NCBI RefSeq assembly: GCF_007829335.1
Contig: NZ_VIWO01000018.1
Span: forward strand, 1-47,393
Source of the DNA: Chitinophaga polysaccharea
GTDB taxonomy: Bacteria > Bacteroidota > Bacteroidia > Chitinophagales > Chitinophagaceae
DNA length: 47,393 nt
Direction: 5' to 3'
The notes beneath the pieces are model-generated. The model searched no databases. It saw nothing but the letters and a program-made list of their open reading frames with translations, and was not told the DNA's origin. Below, in pieces: positions 28,823 through 37,192 of the stretch. The position numbers were made by a program, and so were the translations under genes. Within the stretch, counting starts at the first letter, position 1; each line of letters opens with the position of its first letter.

Positions 28823-31270
28823 ATGATAGTTGATACTGCGGAAGCATATAGTATTCTTGGTTTTATAGGAGGGGCCGCCCTGTCAAAGTGCGGAGGGATA
28901 AGCCTATGTTATTACTTAATCAATCCTGAACCTTATTCTTTATCTCAGCAGGCAATTGAATACCGACAGACAGAGTTTGAAAGAGCTTTGCGCTTTATGC
29001 CGTCAGGCAGCTATTTTCATAAGCAGGACGTATACCTCAAAAAGGCCTATGATGCCCACGCAGAGCTTTTAGGAGATACTTTTCTACAAAAAGAAGAAAG
29101 AAGTCACTTTGACGGTCGTGAATATTTAGAACATCATTGCGTGCTTTCCTTTACACTGGCTGGGCTGGAATCGTTAGAACCAGCTTATATGAAAAACCCG
29201 CTGGCCTATCAGGACAATCTGGTAGAACGTGATAAGGCACGCCTTGCCGAATTTATCGAGGCAGTAGAGGGTGTGGTCATAATTTTAAAGAATCTGCCCA
29301 ATACTACTATCAGAAGGTTAGAGGAGGGGGAGATTGTGCAGTTTGTTGATAGATATGTTAACGGTTTCGCTGCAGACAATGGAAAACGAGATCTATATTT
29401 TGGCCCACATATGACTATAGGGGAGGCCAGGGCCTCCGTTTTTGCCGTCTGTGATGAAACAGCCCTCCCTGATGAATTGCCGGTCTATATCGAAGATGAT
29501 ACCCTACCCAAAGCTAATGCTACATTGTTTATGGCCTGTCTGGAAAAGCTGGGGCTACATCTTCGGGCAAACCACATTATCAATCAAATAATATATTTTG
29601 AAGGTAATAACAAGCTGAAAGCTGAATTGGAGGCGAGGGCCGACCAATTTCATAAGCATCGTCATTTTAAAAAAGAACTGGAAATTACAGCAGCAAGGTT
29701 GCAGGAAATGCAGGTAGAGGTTATAGAATCTCAGGCCCACCTGTGCCGTGCCCATTTTTCTATTATCCTGTGGGACACAGACGAAAAACAGCTGACAAAG
29801 GCAAAAGATGCTGTCAAAGAGGCCTTAAAAATGCGTGATTTCGGCCATTATCAGCCTAGTTACATAGGACTGAGAAACATTTTTTTAGGCACAGTGATAG
29901 GCAGAGAAAACATTTTAGACCGGGACTTCTTTTTTTTGACGGAATTAAGCATAGCTACGGGTTTATTTGTAAATCACTCTCCATACGTTAGCGATATTGA
30001 CGGGGTATTTTTTAATGACAGGATCTTCCAGATCCCCTATAAGTTGGATATATGGGACGAACAAAAAAAGCGGATACCAGCACGTAACAGCCTGTTTATA
30101 GCCAGTACAGGCGGTGGGAAATCCTCCACAGTACTCAATATTGTAGAACAAGAGATCCGCCAAGGCGTCAAAGTTGTGGCCGTAGAATTTGGTAAATCCT
30201 TCTTAGCTGTTAGTAGGCTTTATCCATCGATTAGCGCCCATATAGATTATGACGGTGTAACCCCCCTCGGTATTAACCCTTTTTATATCGAATCAAAAGA
30301 AGAGCTGACCACCGATAAAATCAAGACCCTAGCGGTTTTAGTGTTGAAATTCTGGCGTGAAAAAGTAATTGTTGAAGATACCAAGCAATATATTTCAGTA
30401 GTTAAGATTATCCGGGACTATTATAACTCAGACCCCGTGCGGCCCAGCTTCCCGGATTTTTATCTCTATGTCAAAAACAATATTGATGAGATCCTGACCC
30501 GTCAGGAAATTCCCCCGAATTATTTTACTGTCACCAGCTTTTTGCATATCTGTAGCGAATTTATGCCGGGTGGCTTATACGAAAATGTGTGCCGCACTGA
30601 TGGGACAAATGCAGATCTGATCAGGGGTAAAGATTTTATTGTCTTTGAGCTGACACGGATAAAGAAAGATCCTTTTCTTGTCAGTATCATTATGACGATC
30701 ATTTATGAAACCGTAGAAAATAAGATCCTTGCTGACAGATCAATTCGGGGGAAAATATACTTTGACGAGTATGCTGAAACAGCTACGATGAAAGATAATT
30801 TTTCCGGTGAGGACGTACATAGTACAGTGGCGTTCTTTTTTCAAAAGCTCCGTAAAGAGAATGGCGGCATATCCGCTGTTATTCAGTCCCCTGCTCAGTT
30901 GCCGGATAATAACCTCACTGATGGGGTAATTGCTAATACTCAGATTATTTATGTTTTACCAACCACCGAAACGGTGTATTCTGATATTTGCACCACGTTT
31001 AAGATTACAAACCCCGCCCATATCCAGCTGATGAAAAGCATACGGAACGATTTTGTCGCCCCTCGACCGTATGCGGAAGTGTTTATCCGTTTTCAAGATC
31101 TGTATGCTACGGTGGTGCGTTTGGAGTTCTCCCGGGCGAAATTTTATGCATATCAGACAGATGGCAAGGACTGGCAGCGTATATCAGACGATTTTAAAGA
31201 AACAGGTAGTATGGAAGCCGCTATCACTAACATTATTAATTCAAGATCTCATGAAAAAATTATGCTGTAG
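28823..31270 (+). CDS. traG: TraG, VirB4-family conjugation ATPase
   Basis: 815 residues. Walker A FIASTGGGKSS at about 425-435 and Walker B IYFDEYAET at about 645-653. ...GGISAVIQSPAQL and the C-terminal region match the TraG family of Bacteroidota transfer systems. It powers channel assembly and substrate movement at the inner membrane. The start is supported by the ACAGGAGG ribosome-binding site. Its last 20 bp overlap the next gene. The VirB4 is full length and shows no broken motif. Confidence 0.93.
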   Translation: MIVDTAEAYSILGFIGGAALSKCGGISLCYYLINPEPYSLSQQAIEYRQTEFERALRFMPSGSYFHKQDVYLKKAYDAHAELLGDTFLQKEERSHFDGREYLEHHCVLSFTLAGLESLEPAYMKNPLAYQDNLVERDKARLAEFIEAVEGVVIILKNLPNTTIRRLEEGEIVQFVDRYVNGFAADNGKRDLYFGPHMTIGEARASVFAVCDETALPDELPVYIEDDTLPKANATLFMACLEKLGLHLRANHIINQIIYFEGNNKLKAELEARADQFHKHRHFKKELEITAARLQEMQVEVIESQAHLCRAHFSIILWDTDEKQLTKAKDAVKEALKMRDFGHYQPSYIGLRNIFLGTVIGRENILDRDFFFLTELSIATGLFVNHSPYVSDIDGVFFNDRIFQIPYKLDIWDEQKKRIPARNSLFIASTGGGKSSTVLNIVEQEIRQGVKVVAVEFGKSFLAVSRLYPSISAHIDYDGVTPLGINPFYIESKEELTTDKIKTLAVLVLKFWREKVIVEDTKQYISVVKIIRDYYNSDPVRPSFPDFYLYVKNNIDEILTRQEIPPNYFTVTSFLHICSEFMPGGLYENVCRTDGTNADLIRGKDFIVFELTRIKKDPFLVSIIMTIIYETVENKILADRSIRGKIYFDEYAETATMKDNFSGEDVHSTVAFFFQKLRKENGGISAVIQSPAQLPDNNLTDGVIANTQIIYVLPTTETVYSDICTTFKITNPAHIQLMKSIRNDFVAPRPYAEVFIRFQDLYATVVRLEFSRAKFYAYQTDGKDWQRISDDFKETGSMEAAITNIINSRSHEKIML

Positions 31271-31814
31271 CCTGATTGTAATGTTCATTACAGTAGTATG
31301 TCATGCTCAACTGGTAGTATCTGATCCTACTATGGCAGGCCTTACGTTGGCTCAAAAAGCAACTACTGTAAAACAACTGGAAGAAGCAGCCCGCCAAACT
31401 ATACAGCTCAGTAAGACTTACGAGCAGATAAAGAAAGGAGTTGAATTATACGAAAAGGTTAGTAACAAGCTCCAAGACGCTGAGCAGGTACAGGATCTTT
31501 TTAATAAGCAAACCAGCCTTATTATCCGGGCGGGCGATGCGATTAAATCAATAGGCAAGATGAAGAATCCCTCAGCATCTTCTGTATCCGATTACCGGCG
31601 TAATATAAATACGGTCATAGATAATAACCGGGCTAATCTAACCATGTTGACGAATCTTTTGACGGACGGGTTTTTCAAAATGAGCGATGAGGGAAGGCTA
31701 AAGCTGATTATGGAACTGAAGGATCGCACGGAGCGGGCAACACGAAGCATAAACAGCTACCAGTCAGCTTATGAGGCTACCAGTGGTGCTAAAAAACTAT
31801 TACAAGGCTTATAA
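31251..31814 (+). CDS. traI: TraI-like (DUF4141) VirB5-type conjugation protein
   Basis: 187 residues from the ATG that overlaps the end of traG; a longer frame inside traG is rejected. The signal peptide (about 1-20) ends CHAQ. VVSDPTM and a long amphipathic helical region (about 30-110: TVKQLEEAARQTIQLSKTYE) are typical of VirB5/TraI proteins, which help build the pilus tip or periplasmic channel. It contains a perfect plasmid palindrome in codons 10-14 (31277-31292). Confidence 0.82.
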   Translation: MKKLCCSLIVMFITVVCHAQLVVSDPTMAGLTLAQKATTVKQLEEAARQTIQLSKTYEQIKKGVELYEKVSNKLQDAEQVQDLFNKQTSLIIRAGDAIKSIGKMKNPSASSVSDYRRNINTVIDNNRANLTMLTNLLTDGFFKMSDEGRLKLIMELKDRTERATRSINSYQSAYEATSGAKKLLQGL

Positions 31815-31815
31815 T

Positions 31816-32595
31816 ATGGCGGATATTCCTTTAAGTCAGTTTGGGATAGAAAATGTAACGAAAATCTATCTGCAGGTGAAAACCAGCTCCCTGATGTTAA
31901 TTACATTGGGTGCTACATCTGCGTATGGCATTTTTCTCAGTACGTCTGTTTTTATCAAACAATGGCGGGCTAATATGAATGCCAGCGGAGGACCCGCAGT
32001 TTACAAAGGCATAATGGATCTGTTTTGGCAATATCTTTTTACGCTTGTCATGATTGGTATGATGCCTATTGCAATTTCGGGAATGGAGGAAGTGTTTGGC
32101 ACCATTCAACAGTTAGCAATTGACGAGGTAAAGGGAGAGCCAAATGGTGCTATAGCAACGCTAATAGCGGAAACAGAAGAAATGCAACGCCGTTATCCAG
32201 ACGGGCCTTCTATCTTCTATGATACACTACCAGACCTGTTTGCATACTTCAATATTGTTTATGTAAAACCTGCGCTGGCATTGGCTGTAAGGTGGCTTTA
32301 TGCATTATTTCTGTGTGGCAGATTTCTTTACCTTCTTTTGCTTGAAATAGTCTACCCTATAGCATGGGTAAGCCTGCTGCATGAGGATACCTCCAAATGG
32401 TTTTGGGGATGGGCCAGTAATATGCTGGTATGTTTTCTACTGGTGCCAGCCTTCCTGATCGCAAACAAATTTGCTGATACTGCAGTCATTACAGTTTTCG
32501 ATGATCCATACACCCTAATCGGGATTTTAGCCCAATTTTTTTTAAAGCTATATCTGCTAAAACGGGCAGGAGAGCTAGTTTTTAAGCTACTATGA
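31816..32595 (+). CDS. traJ: TraJ, VirB6-type polytopic membrane protein
   Basis: 259 residues from the ATG one base after the traI stop. Six or so membrane helices are spread over the length, with conserved-looking blocks such as FGIENVTKIYLQVKTSSLML and SKWFWGWASNMLV. VirB6/TraJ proteins form the inner-membrane pore. It overlaps the start of traK by 4 bp (ATGA), so translation is coupled. Confidence 0.85.
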   Translation: MADIPLSQFGIENVTKIYLQVKTSSLMLITLGATSAYGIFLSTSVFIKQWRANMNASGGPAVYKGIMDLFWQYLFTLVMIGMMPIAISGMEEVFGTIQQLAIDEVKGEPNGAIATLIAETEEMQRRYPDGPSIFYDTLPDLFAYFNIVYVKPALALAVRWLYALFLCGRFLYLLLLEIVYPIAWVSLLHEDTSKWFWGWASNMLVCFLLVPAFLIANKFADTAVITVFDDPYTLIGILAQFFLKLYLLKRAGELVFKLL

Positions 32596-33236
32596 TCATG
32601 AAGGAAAAAATAATTAAAGAGTTTGATGGCTTTGCAGCAGCTAAGAAAAACAGCGCTATTACTGTGCGGCTTATCCTTTTTTTCTGCTTATGTATCATCA
32701 TTGTGGTGGTTTTTTTCTCTTTTCAGTTTGCGATTACCGCAATACGCAAAATAATTGTCGTAGACCGCACCACGGGGGAAATCATGAAGGTATCCAGTGA
32801 TTTTAGCGACAAATTATTTCGTACCCAAATGGAAACCCACTGCGGCGAGGTAGTTTACTACTGCAATAGTTTTGATCGACTAAAAATTACGGAATACCAA
32901 GCCCGGACGCTGTTTCTCGTCAGCAAATCTGACGCCTTCCGTATTTTTTCCCGGTATAAAGAGCAGCGGGCTTATGCCGATGCTATAGATAGAGGATTAG
33001 AGTATAAAGCGGAATTTATTAAGATAGACCAGCTGCAGGCAGATAAAGAGCCTTATCGGGTGCGCTTTACGTCCCGGTTGCAGATCTTCGATAATGACCG
33101 GCCAATAAAAGAATATCTCATAGAAAGTGAGGGAGAAGTACGCCGGCAAACACCGCAATTCCCTGAAAATAAGACCGGGTTTTATTTCACAAAGTATATT
33201 CAAACCTATAAAGCACAGGAGGTGAAAAATGAGTAG
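32592..33236 (+). CDS. traK: TraK, VirB8-type bitopic protein
   Basis: 214 residues. One membrane helix (about 23-45), then a periplasmic domain of about 165 residues with SDFSDKLFRTQMETHCGEVV and a strand-rich end. The position between TraJ and TraM and the size match TraK. VirB8 proteins scaffold the periplasmic part of the machine. It overlaps traM by 8 bp. Confidence 0.85.
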   Translation: MIMKEKIIKEFDGFAAAKKNSAITVRLILFFCLCIIIVVVFFSFQFAITAIRKIIVVDRTTGEIMKVSSDFSDKLFRTQMETHCGEVVYYCNSFDRLKITEYQARTLFLVSKSDAFRIFSRYKEQRAYADAIDRGLEYKAEFIKIDQLQADKEPYRVRFTSRLQIFDNDRPIKEYLIESEGEVRRQTPQFPENKTGFYFTKYIQTYKAQEVKNE

Positions 33237-34239
33237 GATACAGATTATCATGCTATCGGTGCTGGGTCTAATGGTGGTAGCCGTAGTGTTTTGGTGTGTT
33301 CATGTATTTAGCAGCGATAAATCAACTCAGAATGGCGATACCATGACCGATGTACCTGAAAAATACACCTACGAAGATATGATCAAATCGGTAGGTGATA
33401 AGGGTTTTCCTATTGACGAAACGCCTGCAGCTACGGGGCCGACACCTTTTGCAGATCCGCAAAATAGTATCGCTGATCCCATTCCTTCACCGGCGGCAAT
33501 AGGGGAAGGAGATAATACTAAACCTACAGGGCCGGCGGATCCGCCAGAAATAAGGGCAGCTCTGGCCGATATTCAAAAGGCCCGGAAGAATATTAAGGCT
33601 TCCGCGATAGCTTCCGAGCAGCAGGAATCTGCAGAAGATGAAGAAATAAAAAAAATTGTGTCTGAGCGTTCACAGACTGCACTGGTCCCCCGTCAGCTCC
33701 CGGCGCCGGAGCAACAACCGGCAGCAGGCACGGCGGCCACCGGCTTTAATACGATGAGCTTTGGAGGAGGTAGTAGTGGCACATCTGTCCATAGTGCAAC
33801 ATCCATTCGGGGGGTGATCCTCAATGAGGTGGAGGTGGCCACTGGTGGTAAGGTGCGGATCATGTTACTGGAAAATGTAACGCTGAACGGGGTACAACTA
33901 CGGAAAACGCAAATGGTTACTGGTGCAATCGGAGTAGGGGACACCCGGGTACAGGTAAAGGTGGCTGGGGCTGCAGTCGATGGCCAGCTGGCAGCTATAG
34001 CCTTTTCTGTATTTAGTACCGATGGAATAGAAGGTCTGCCGATAGAGGGAAACCCGGGGACGGCTACCCAGCAGGCTGCTCGTGAAGAAACAGAAAGAAA
34101 TATAGAAAATGTAGCAGGTGGCGGGGTACTCGGCAGTGTGGTCCGGGTTGCAAAAACGCTGGGAACCAGCCGGCAGAGATCCATGACAGTAAAAATCCCC
34201 GCTGGATATAAAGTAATCCTAAAAACTGATAACCGCTGA
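33229..34239 (+). CDS. traM: TraM, VirB10-type channel protein
   Basis: 336 residues. Membrane helix at about 7-27, then a Pro/Ala-rich linker (about 65-190) that spans the periplasm. The C-terminal domain (about 198-290) starts IRGVILNEVEVATGGKVRIM and continues TLNGVQLRKTQMVTGAIGVG and FSVFSTDGIEGLPIEG. This is the TraM/VirB10 beta domain. A second version of the same domain is fused to the transglycosylase encoded at 35123-36169. Confidence 0.88.
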   Translation: MSRIQIIMLSVLGLMVVAVVFWCVHVFSSDKSTQNGDTMTDVPEKYTYEDMIKSVGDKGFPIDETPAATGPTPFADPQNSIADPIPSPAAIGEGDNTKPTGPADPPEIRAALADIQKARKNIKASAIASEQQESAEDEEIKKIVSERSQTALVPRQLPAPEQQPAAGTAATGFNTMSFGGGSSGTSVHSATSIRGVILNEVEVATGGKVRIMLLENVTLNGVQLRKTQMVTGAIGVGDTRVQVKVAGAAVDGQLAAIAFSVFSTDGIEGLPIEGNPGTATQQAAREETERNIENVAGGGVLGSVVRVAKTLGTSRQRSMTVKIPAGYKVILKTDNR

Positions 34240-35126
34240 TGATTAGAACAGTATTACTATTGGTTTTACTTTTATCATGCACCTATTCCCGGGCGCAGGA
34301 TAACCCTATCATACCGGTATCCCGTAATAAAACAACCTTTATACTCATTTATAACACTAAGGTGGTTTCTGCCAATATCGGCGGCAGGAAAGGAGCTATC
34401 GACAATGAGCAGCAGATTACAGATACCGATACTTTAACTATTATCAAGCTGCAGGCGGCCATTGAAGATTTTACAGGTACTAACATGTTGGTTGTTTGCA
34501 AGGATACTGTGATGGAGTTCTCCCTCGTTTGGCAACGGGATCCGGTAAAAACACGCTACCCATACCGCTATAACGGATCGGTAATGAACATTACACCGCA
34601 TAATATTATCAATACCACCGGTGCCGCCCCCGTTCCCGTAGCAGATTCTATTAGACAAAACGGGATAACGATACCTGCTGAAAGTATACAAAGAATGCAG
34701 GCCGCTGGCAGGCTGACCAAGCGTAGAATAAAAGATCAGGGTTTAGTTTTCATTTTGGATGATGTGGGAGTAGATGGTGGCGGTCACCATTTTTTCCGGC
34801 TACGGTTACGTAATACCACAGCTGTAGCCTACAGCATCGAGTACGTAAAATTTATTGTTGCCAGCCCCAAACGGTCAGGTATTGGCTCATCCAGTGCAGC
34901 TGTACAGGATGAGTACCCACCTTATCTATCGGCACCAGATAACTCTGCAGTGATCGGTGCGGGTGAAGAAAAGGAGTTGATTTATGCCGTAGCCAAGCTG
35001 CCGTTATCAGGACAGCAGCTAGAAATAATAATGAAGGAACAGGCCGAAAACAGCCGGGGGCGAACAATGACGCTGAAAGTTCCTGCCAGCGTGCTTACCA
35101 ACAAACATACTGTAGTCCGTCTATGA
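34239..35126 (+). CDS. traN: TraN, VirB9-type outer channel protein
   Basis: 295 residues. Signal peptide about 1-19 (TYSRAQ). Strand-rich throughout, with FFRLRLRNTTAVAYSIEYVK near 190-205, the core of DUF4138/TraN. VirB9 proteins form the outer ring with VirB10. The start shares a base with the stop of traM (TGATG). A perfect-arm palindrome lies inside the gene (34580-34595) and does not disrupt it. Confidence 0.88.
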   Translation: MIRTVLLLVLLLSCTYSRAQDNPIIPVSRNKTTFILIYNTKVVSANIGGRKGAIDNEQQITDTDTLTIIKLQAAIEDFTGTNMLVVCKDTVMEFSLVWQRDPVKTRYPYRYNGSVMNITPHNIINTTGAAPVPVADSIRQNGITIPAESIQRMQAAGRLTKRRIKDQGLVFILDDVGVDGGGHHFFRLRLRNTTAVAYSIEYVKFIVASPKRSGIGSSSAAVQDEYPPYLSAPDNSAVIGAGEEKELIYAVAKLPLSGQQLEIIMKEQAENSRGRTMTLKVPASVLTNKHTVVRL

Positions 35127-36169
35127 AGTTGTTGCAACTGATCATATATGTATTGTGTTATTGCGCCGTATACGGCCAAAAAACAGCCGGTCTAACCTTT
35201 TGCGGGGGTATGGTGCCGGTAGATAAAGAAAGTGTGAAAAAAAGGCTGATTTTGGCCGTTAACAAGAATCGAAAGGAAGTAAGTAGCCCCTCTCTTAAAG
35301 CTCGTATTGATATGTATATCCCTTATATCGCTATAGTACTCCGGGATTATGGGCTGCCGGATGACTTAAAATATATAGCGCTGGCAGAAAGCAGGCTTAA
35401 AAAGCATGTACAAAGCCCCGTAGGGGCGGGCGGAATGTGGCAGTTTATGCCATCCACAGCCACCGGTGAAGGGTTGGCTGTAGAGGAACGAAATCAGGTA
35501 ATAAAAAGCACCCATGCTGCATGTAGGTTACTACGAAAGTTATACAGTCAGCTGCATAGCTGGCCACTGGTTGTAGCAGCCTATAATTACGGTATTGGCA
35601 ACGTTATGAAGGCTGTGAAAAAGCAACATACATCGGACTATTATGCTCTGCAGCTTAATGAAGAAACAGCAAATTATCTATTTCAAATACTGGCGTTTAA
35701 AATACTCTACCAGCAACAGTTTGAACCAGCTATACAGGATCCCTCTGCGGGGAAGGATTACACAACTGATTCACCTGTAATTGTAGAGCAGAAAGAAACA
35801 TTTAACAGCATGGTATTTTCATCCGGAGGCAAAATAGCCCAACCTTCTGCTGACAGTGTTATAGTGGCTGCATTTGTGTTAAAAGATAGCTACGTGGCAA
35901 ACAGCGGAAGGCTGGCGTTTAACACCGCAGCGGATCTGCATATCAACGGAGTTGTAATTCCTGCCGGTAGCGTTATGCGTGGTATGGCTTACAGTCAATC
36001 GGCTGGCCGGGTGTTAATAGCTGTAGAAGGCATTGAAGTGGCTGCAGGCCTGAATGACTATGCAGGCACCGTCTATGCAACAGACGGAAGGCCAGGTCTG
36101 TACAGCTCCGGCAAATCTTCCGTCATACCTGCAGGGGAACGTGTGACAATAAAATTTATCAGGCAATGA
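35123..36169 (+). CDS. Lytic transglycosylase fused to a VirB10/TraM-like C-terminal domain
   Basis: 348 residues. Signal peptide about 1-18. SLT domain (about 62-205): E89 in YIALAESRLK is the catalytic acid, with GAGGMWQFMPSTAT and VVAAYNYGIGNV as the classic blocks. This opens peptidoglycan for the channel (VirB1 role). The C-terminal part (about 243-330) aligns with TraM: FVLKDSYVANSGRLAFN with GVILNEVEVATGGKVRI, INGVVIPAGSVMRGMAYSQS with LNGVQLRKTQMVTGAIGVGD, and YATDGRPGL with FSTDGIEGL. I know of no standard family with this fusion. The gene overlaps traN by 4 bp. Confidence 0.85.
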   Translation: MKLLQLIIYVLCYCAVYGQKTAGLTFCGGMVPVDKESVKKRLILAVNKNRKEVSSPSLKARIDMYIPYIAIVLRDYGLPDDLKYIALAESRLKKHVQSPVGAGGMWQFMPSTATGEGLAVEERNQVIKSTHAACRLLRKLYSQLHSWPLVVAAYNYGIGNVMKAVKKQHTSDYYALQLNEETANYLFQILAFKILYQQQFEPAIQDPSAGKDYTTDSPVIVEQKETFNSMVFSSGGKIAQPSADSVIVAAFVLKDSYVANSGRLAFNTAADLHINGVVIPAGSVMRGMAYSQSAGRVLIAVEGIEVAAGLNDYAGTVYATDGRPGLYSSGKSSVIPAGERVTIKFIRQ

Positions 36170-36687
36170 AATATCTCTTTATCACTATCTGCTGCCTTAC
36201 ACTTACAATGACGGCAGCAGCACAGGTCCACCAACAGGGAGGCACTGCCATCGACCTTACGCTGGGTAAAACCGGTATAGGAGTAATGGGGGGAGCTGGG
36301 TACATGAAAAATTTTTCCGATAACGCATATCTGCAGCTGCGCGGGGTTGGTGAGTTTGGGAGGATGTATAATTTTCGATATTCTCACTTCGGATTGGATG
36401 CGATGGCGTTTTATAATCCTTTTTATCTATCGGATTTTTTTCAATTCAACGCCGGGGCGGGCCTCACAATCGGATATGAAAAGATTTCAGGTATCACAAA
36501 AGAAAAGAGCAATGGCATCGGCTTTATGGCCGGTTTAAAAGCCGGCGCCAATATCGAAGCGTTCCTGAGTGATCAAATGAGCTTTTATATCTACGGTAAT
36601 CAGGCCTATCTGGTCAAAAAATCTTTGGGTACCACTTACTATGAAGTGGGGCTCGGGATCCGCATATTTCTAAATAACTATTACTAA
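36166..36687 (+). CDS. TraO-like outer membrane beta-barrel protein
   Basis: 173 residues. Signal peptide about 1-19 (MTAAAQ), then alternating strands with aromatic girdles (GYMKNFSDNAYLQLRGVGEF, FQFNAGAGLTIGYEKI) and a C-terminal aromatic strand (YYEVGLGIRIFLNNYY). The placement after TraN and the size suggest TraO of Bacteroides systems, although sequence alone supports only a small beta-barrel. Overlap of 4 bp with the transglycosylase gene indicates the same operon. Confidence 0.65.
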   Translation: MKYLFITICCLTLTMTAAAQVHQQGGTAIDLTLGKTGIGVMGGAGYMKNFSDNAYLQLRGVGEFGRMYNFRYSHFGLDAMAFYNPFYLSDFFQFNAGAGLTIGYEKISGITKEKSNGIGFMAGLKAGANIEAFLSDQMSFYIYGNQAYLVKKSLGTTYYEVGLGIRIFLNNYY

Positions 36688-36713
36688 ATAAACCATTCTA
36701 AAAATACCCACAT

Positions 36714-37190
36714 ATGAAGAACCAGTATATATTATTCCTGTTGTTTGTTTTTGTAGCCGCTTGTAAAAAAGATGATAAGCCCGGGGGCGGTACTGTAGAA
36801 GGACAGAAAATTGAGGCAGCTATGATCGGCCAGAAATATAAAATCTCAACTATCACAGATCAAAACGGCACTGATATACGCGCCAAGTTTGCCCCCTGCA
36901 CTTTTGATGATATTTACCTCATCAAAGATCGCGGCACAGTAGAAATTACGCAGGGCGCCAACAAATGCGGAAAAGAATCTTTGGACTTAAAAAACGCCAG
37001 CTGGGGAGTGGCCTATAATGATAATGAAGTAGTGGCTATTCAATTTCCGCTTTTTAATCCGGGTACTGACTATTACCAAACCCGGGAATTTTTAAAGCCT
37101 GTTTTAAGTGACATAACCAGCGGCAATGTTAAACTCAGCCTCCGCGTAGGTACGGATACCTATACTATCCTACTTACAAAAACGATGTAA
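36714..37190 (+). CDS. Lipoprotein
   Basis: 158 residues. Lipobox VAAC at about 13-16, then KKDDKPGGG, a Lys/Asp start typical of Bacteroidota surface lipoproteins. The mature part is strand-rich and contains two cysteines (FAPCTF and ANKCGK) that may form a disulfide. No family is recognised. It lies between the TraO-like gene and the giant adhesin with short gaps, so it is probably part of the same transcript. Confidence 0.65.
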   Translation: MKNQYILFLLFVFVAACKKDDKPGGGTVEGQKIEAAMIGQKYKISTITDQNGTDIRAKFAPCTFDDIYLIKDRGTVEITQGANKCGKESLDLKNASWGVAYNDNEVVAIQFPLFNPGTDYYQTREFLKPVLSDITSGNVKLSLRVGTDTYTILLTKTM

Positions 37191-37192
37191 TT

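Noticed and set aside
33693..34184. 163-codon minus-strand frame inside traM
   Set aside because: It arises from the Pro/Ala-rich coding sequence of TraM on the opposite strand.
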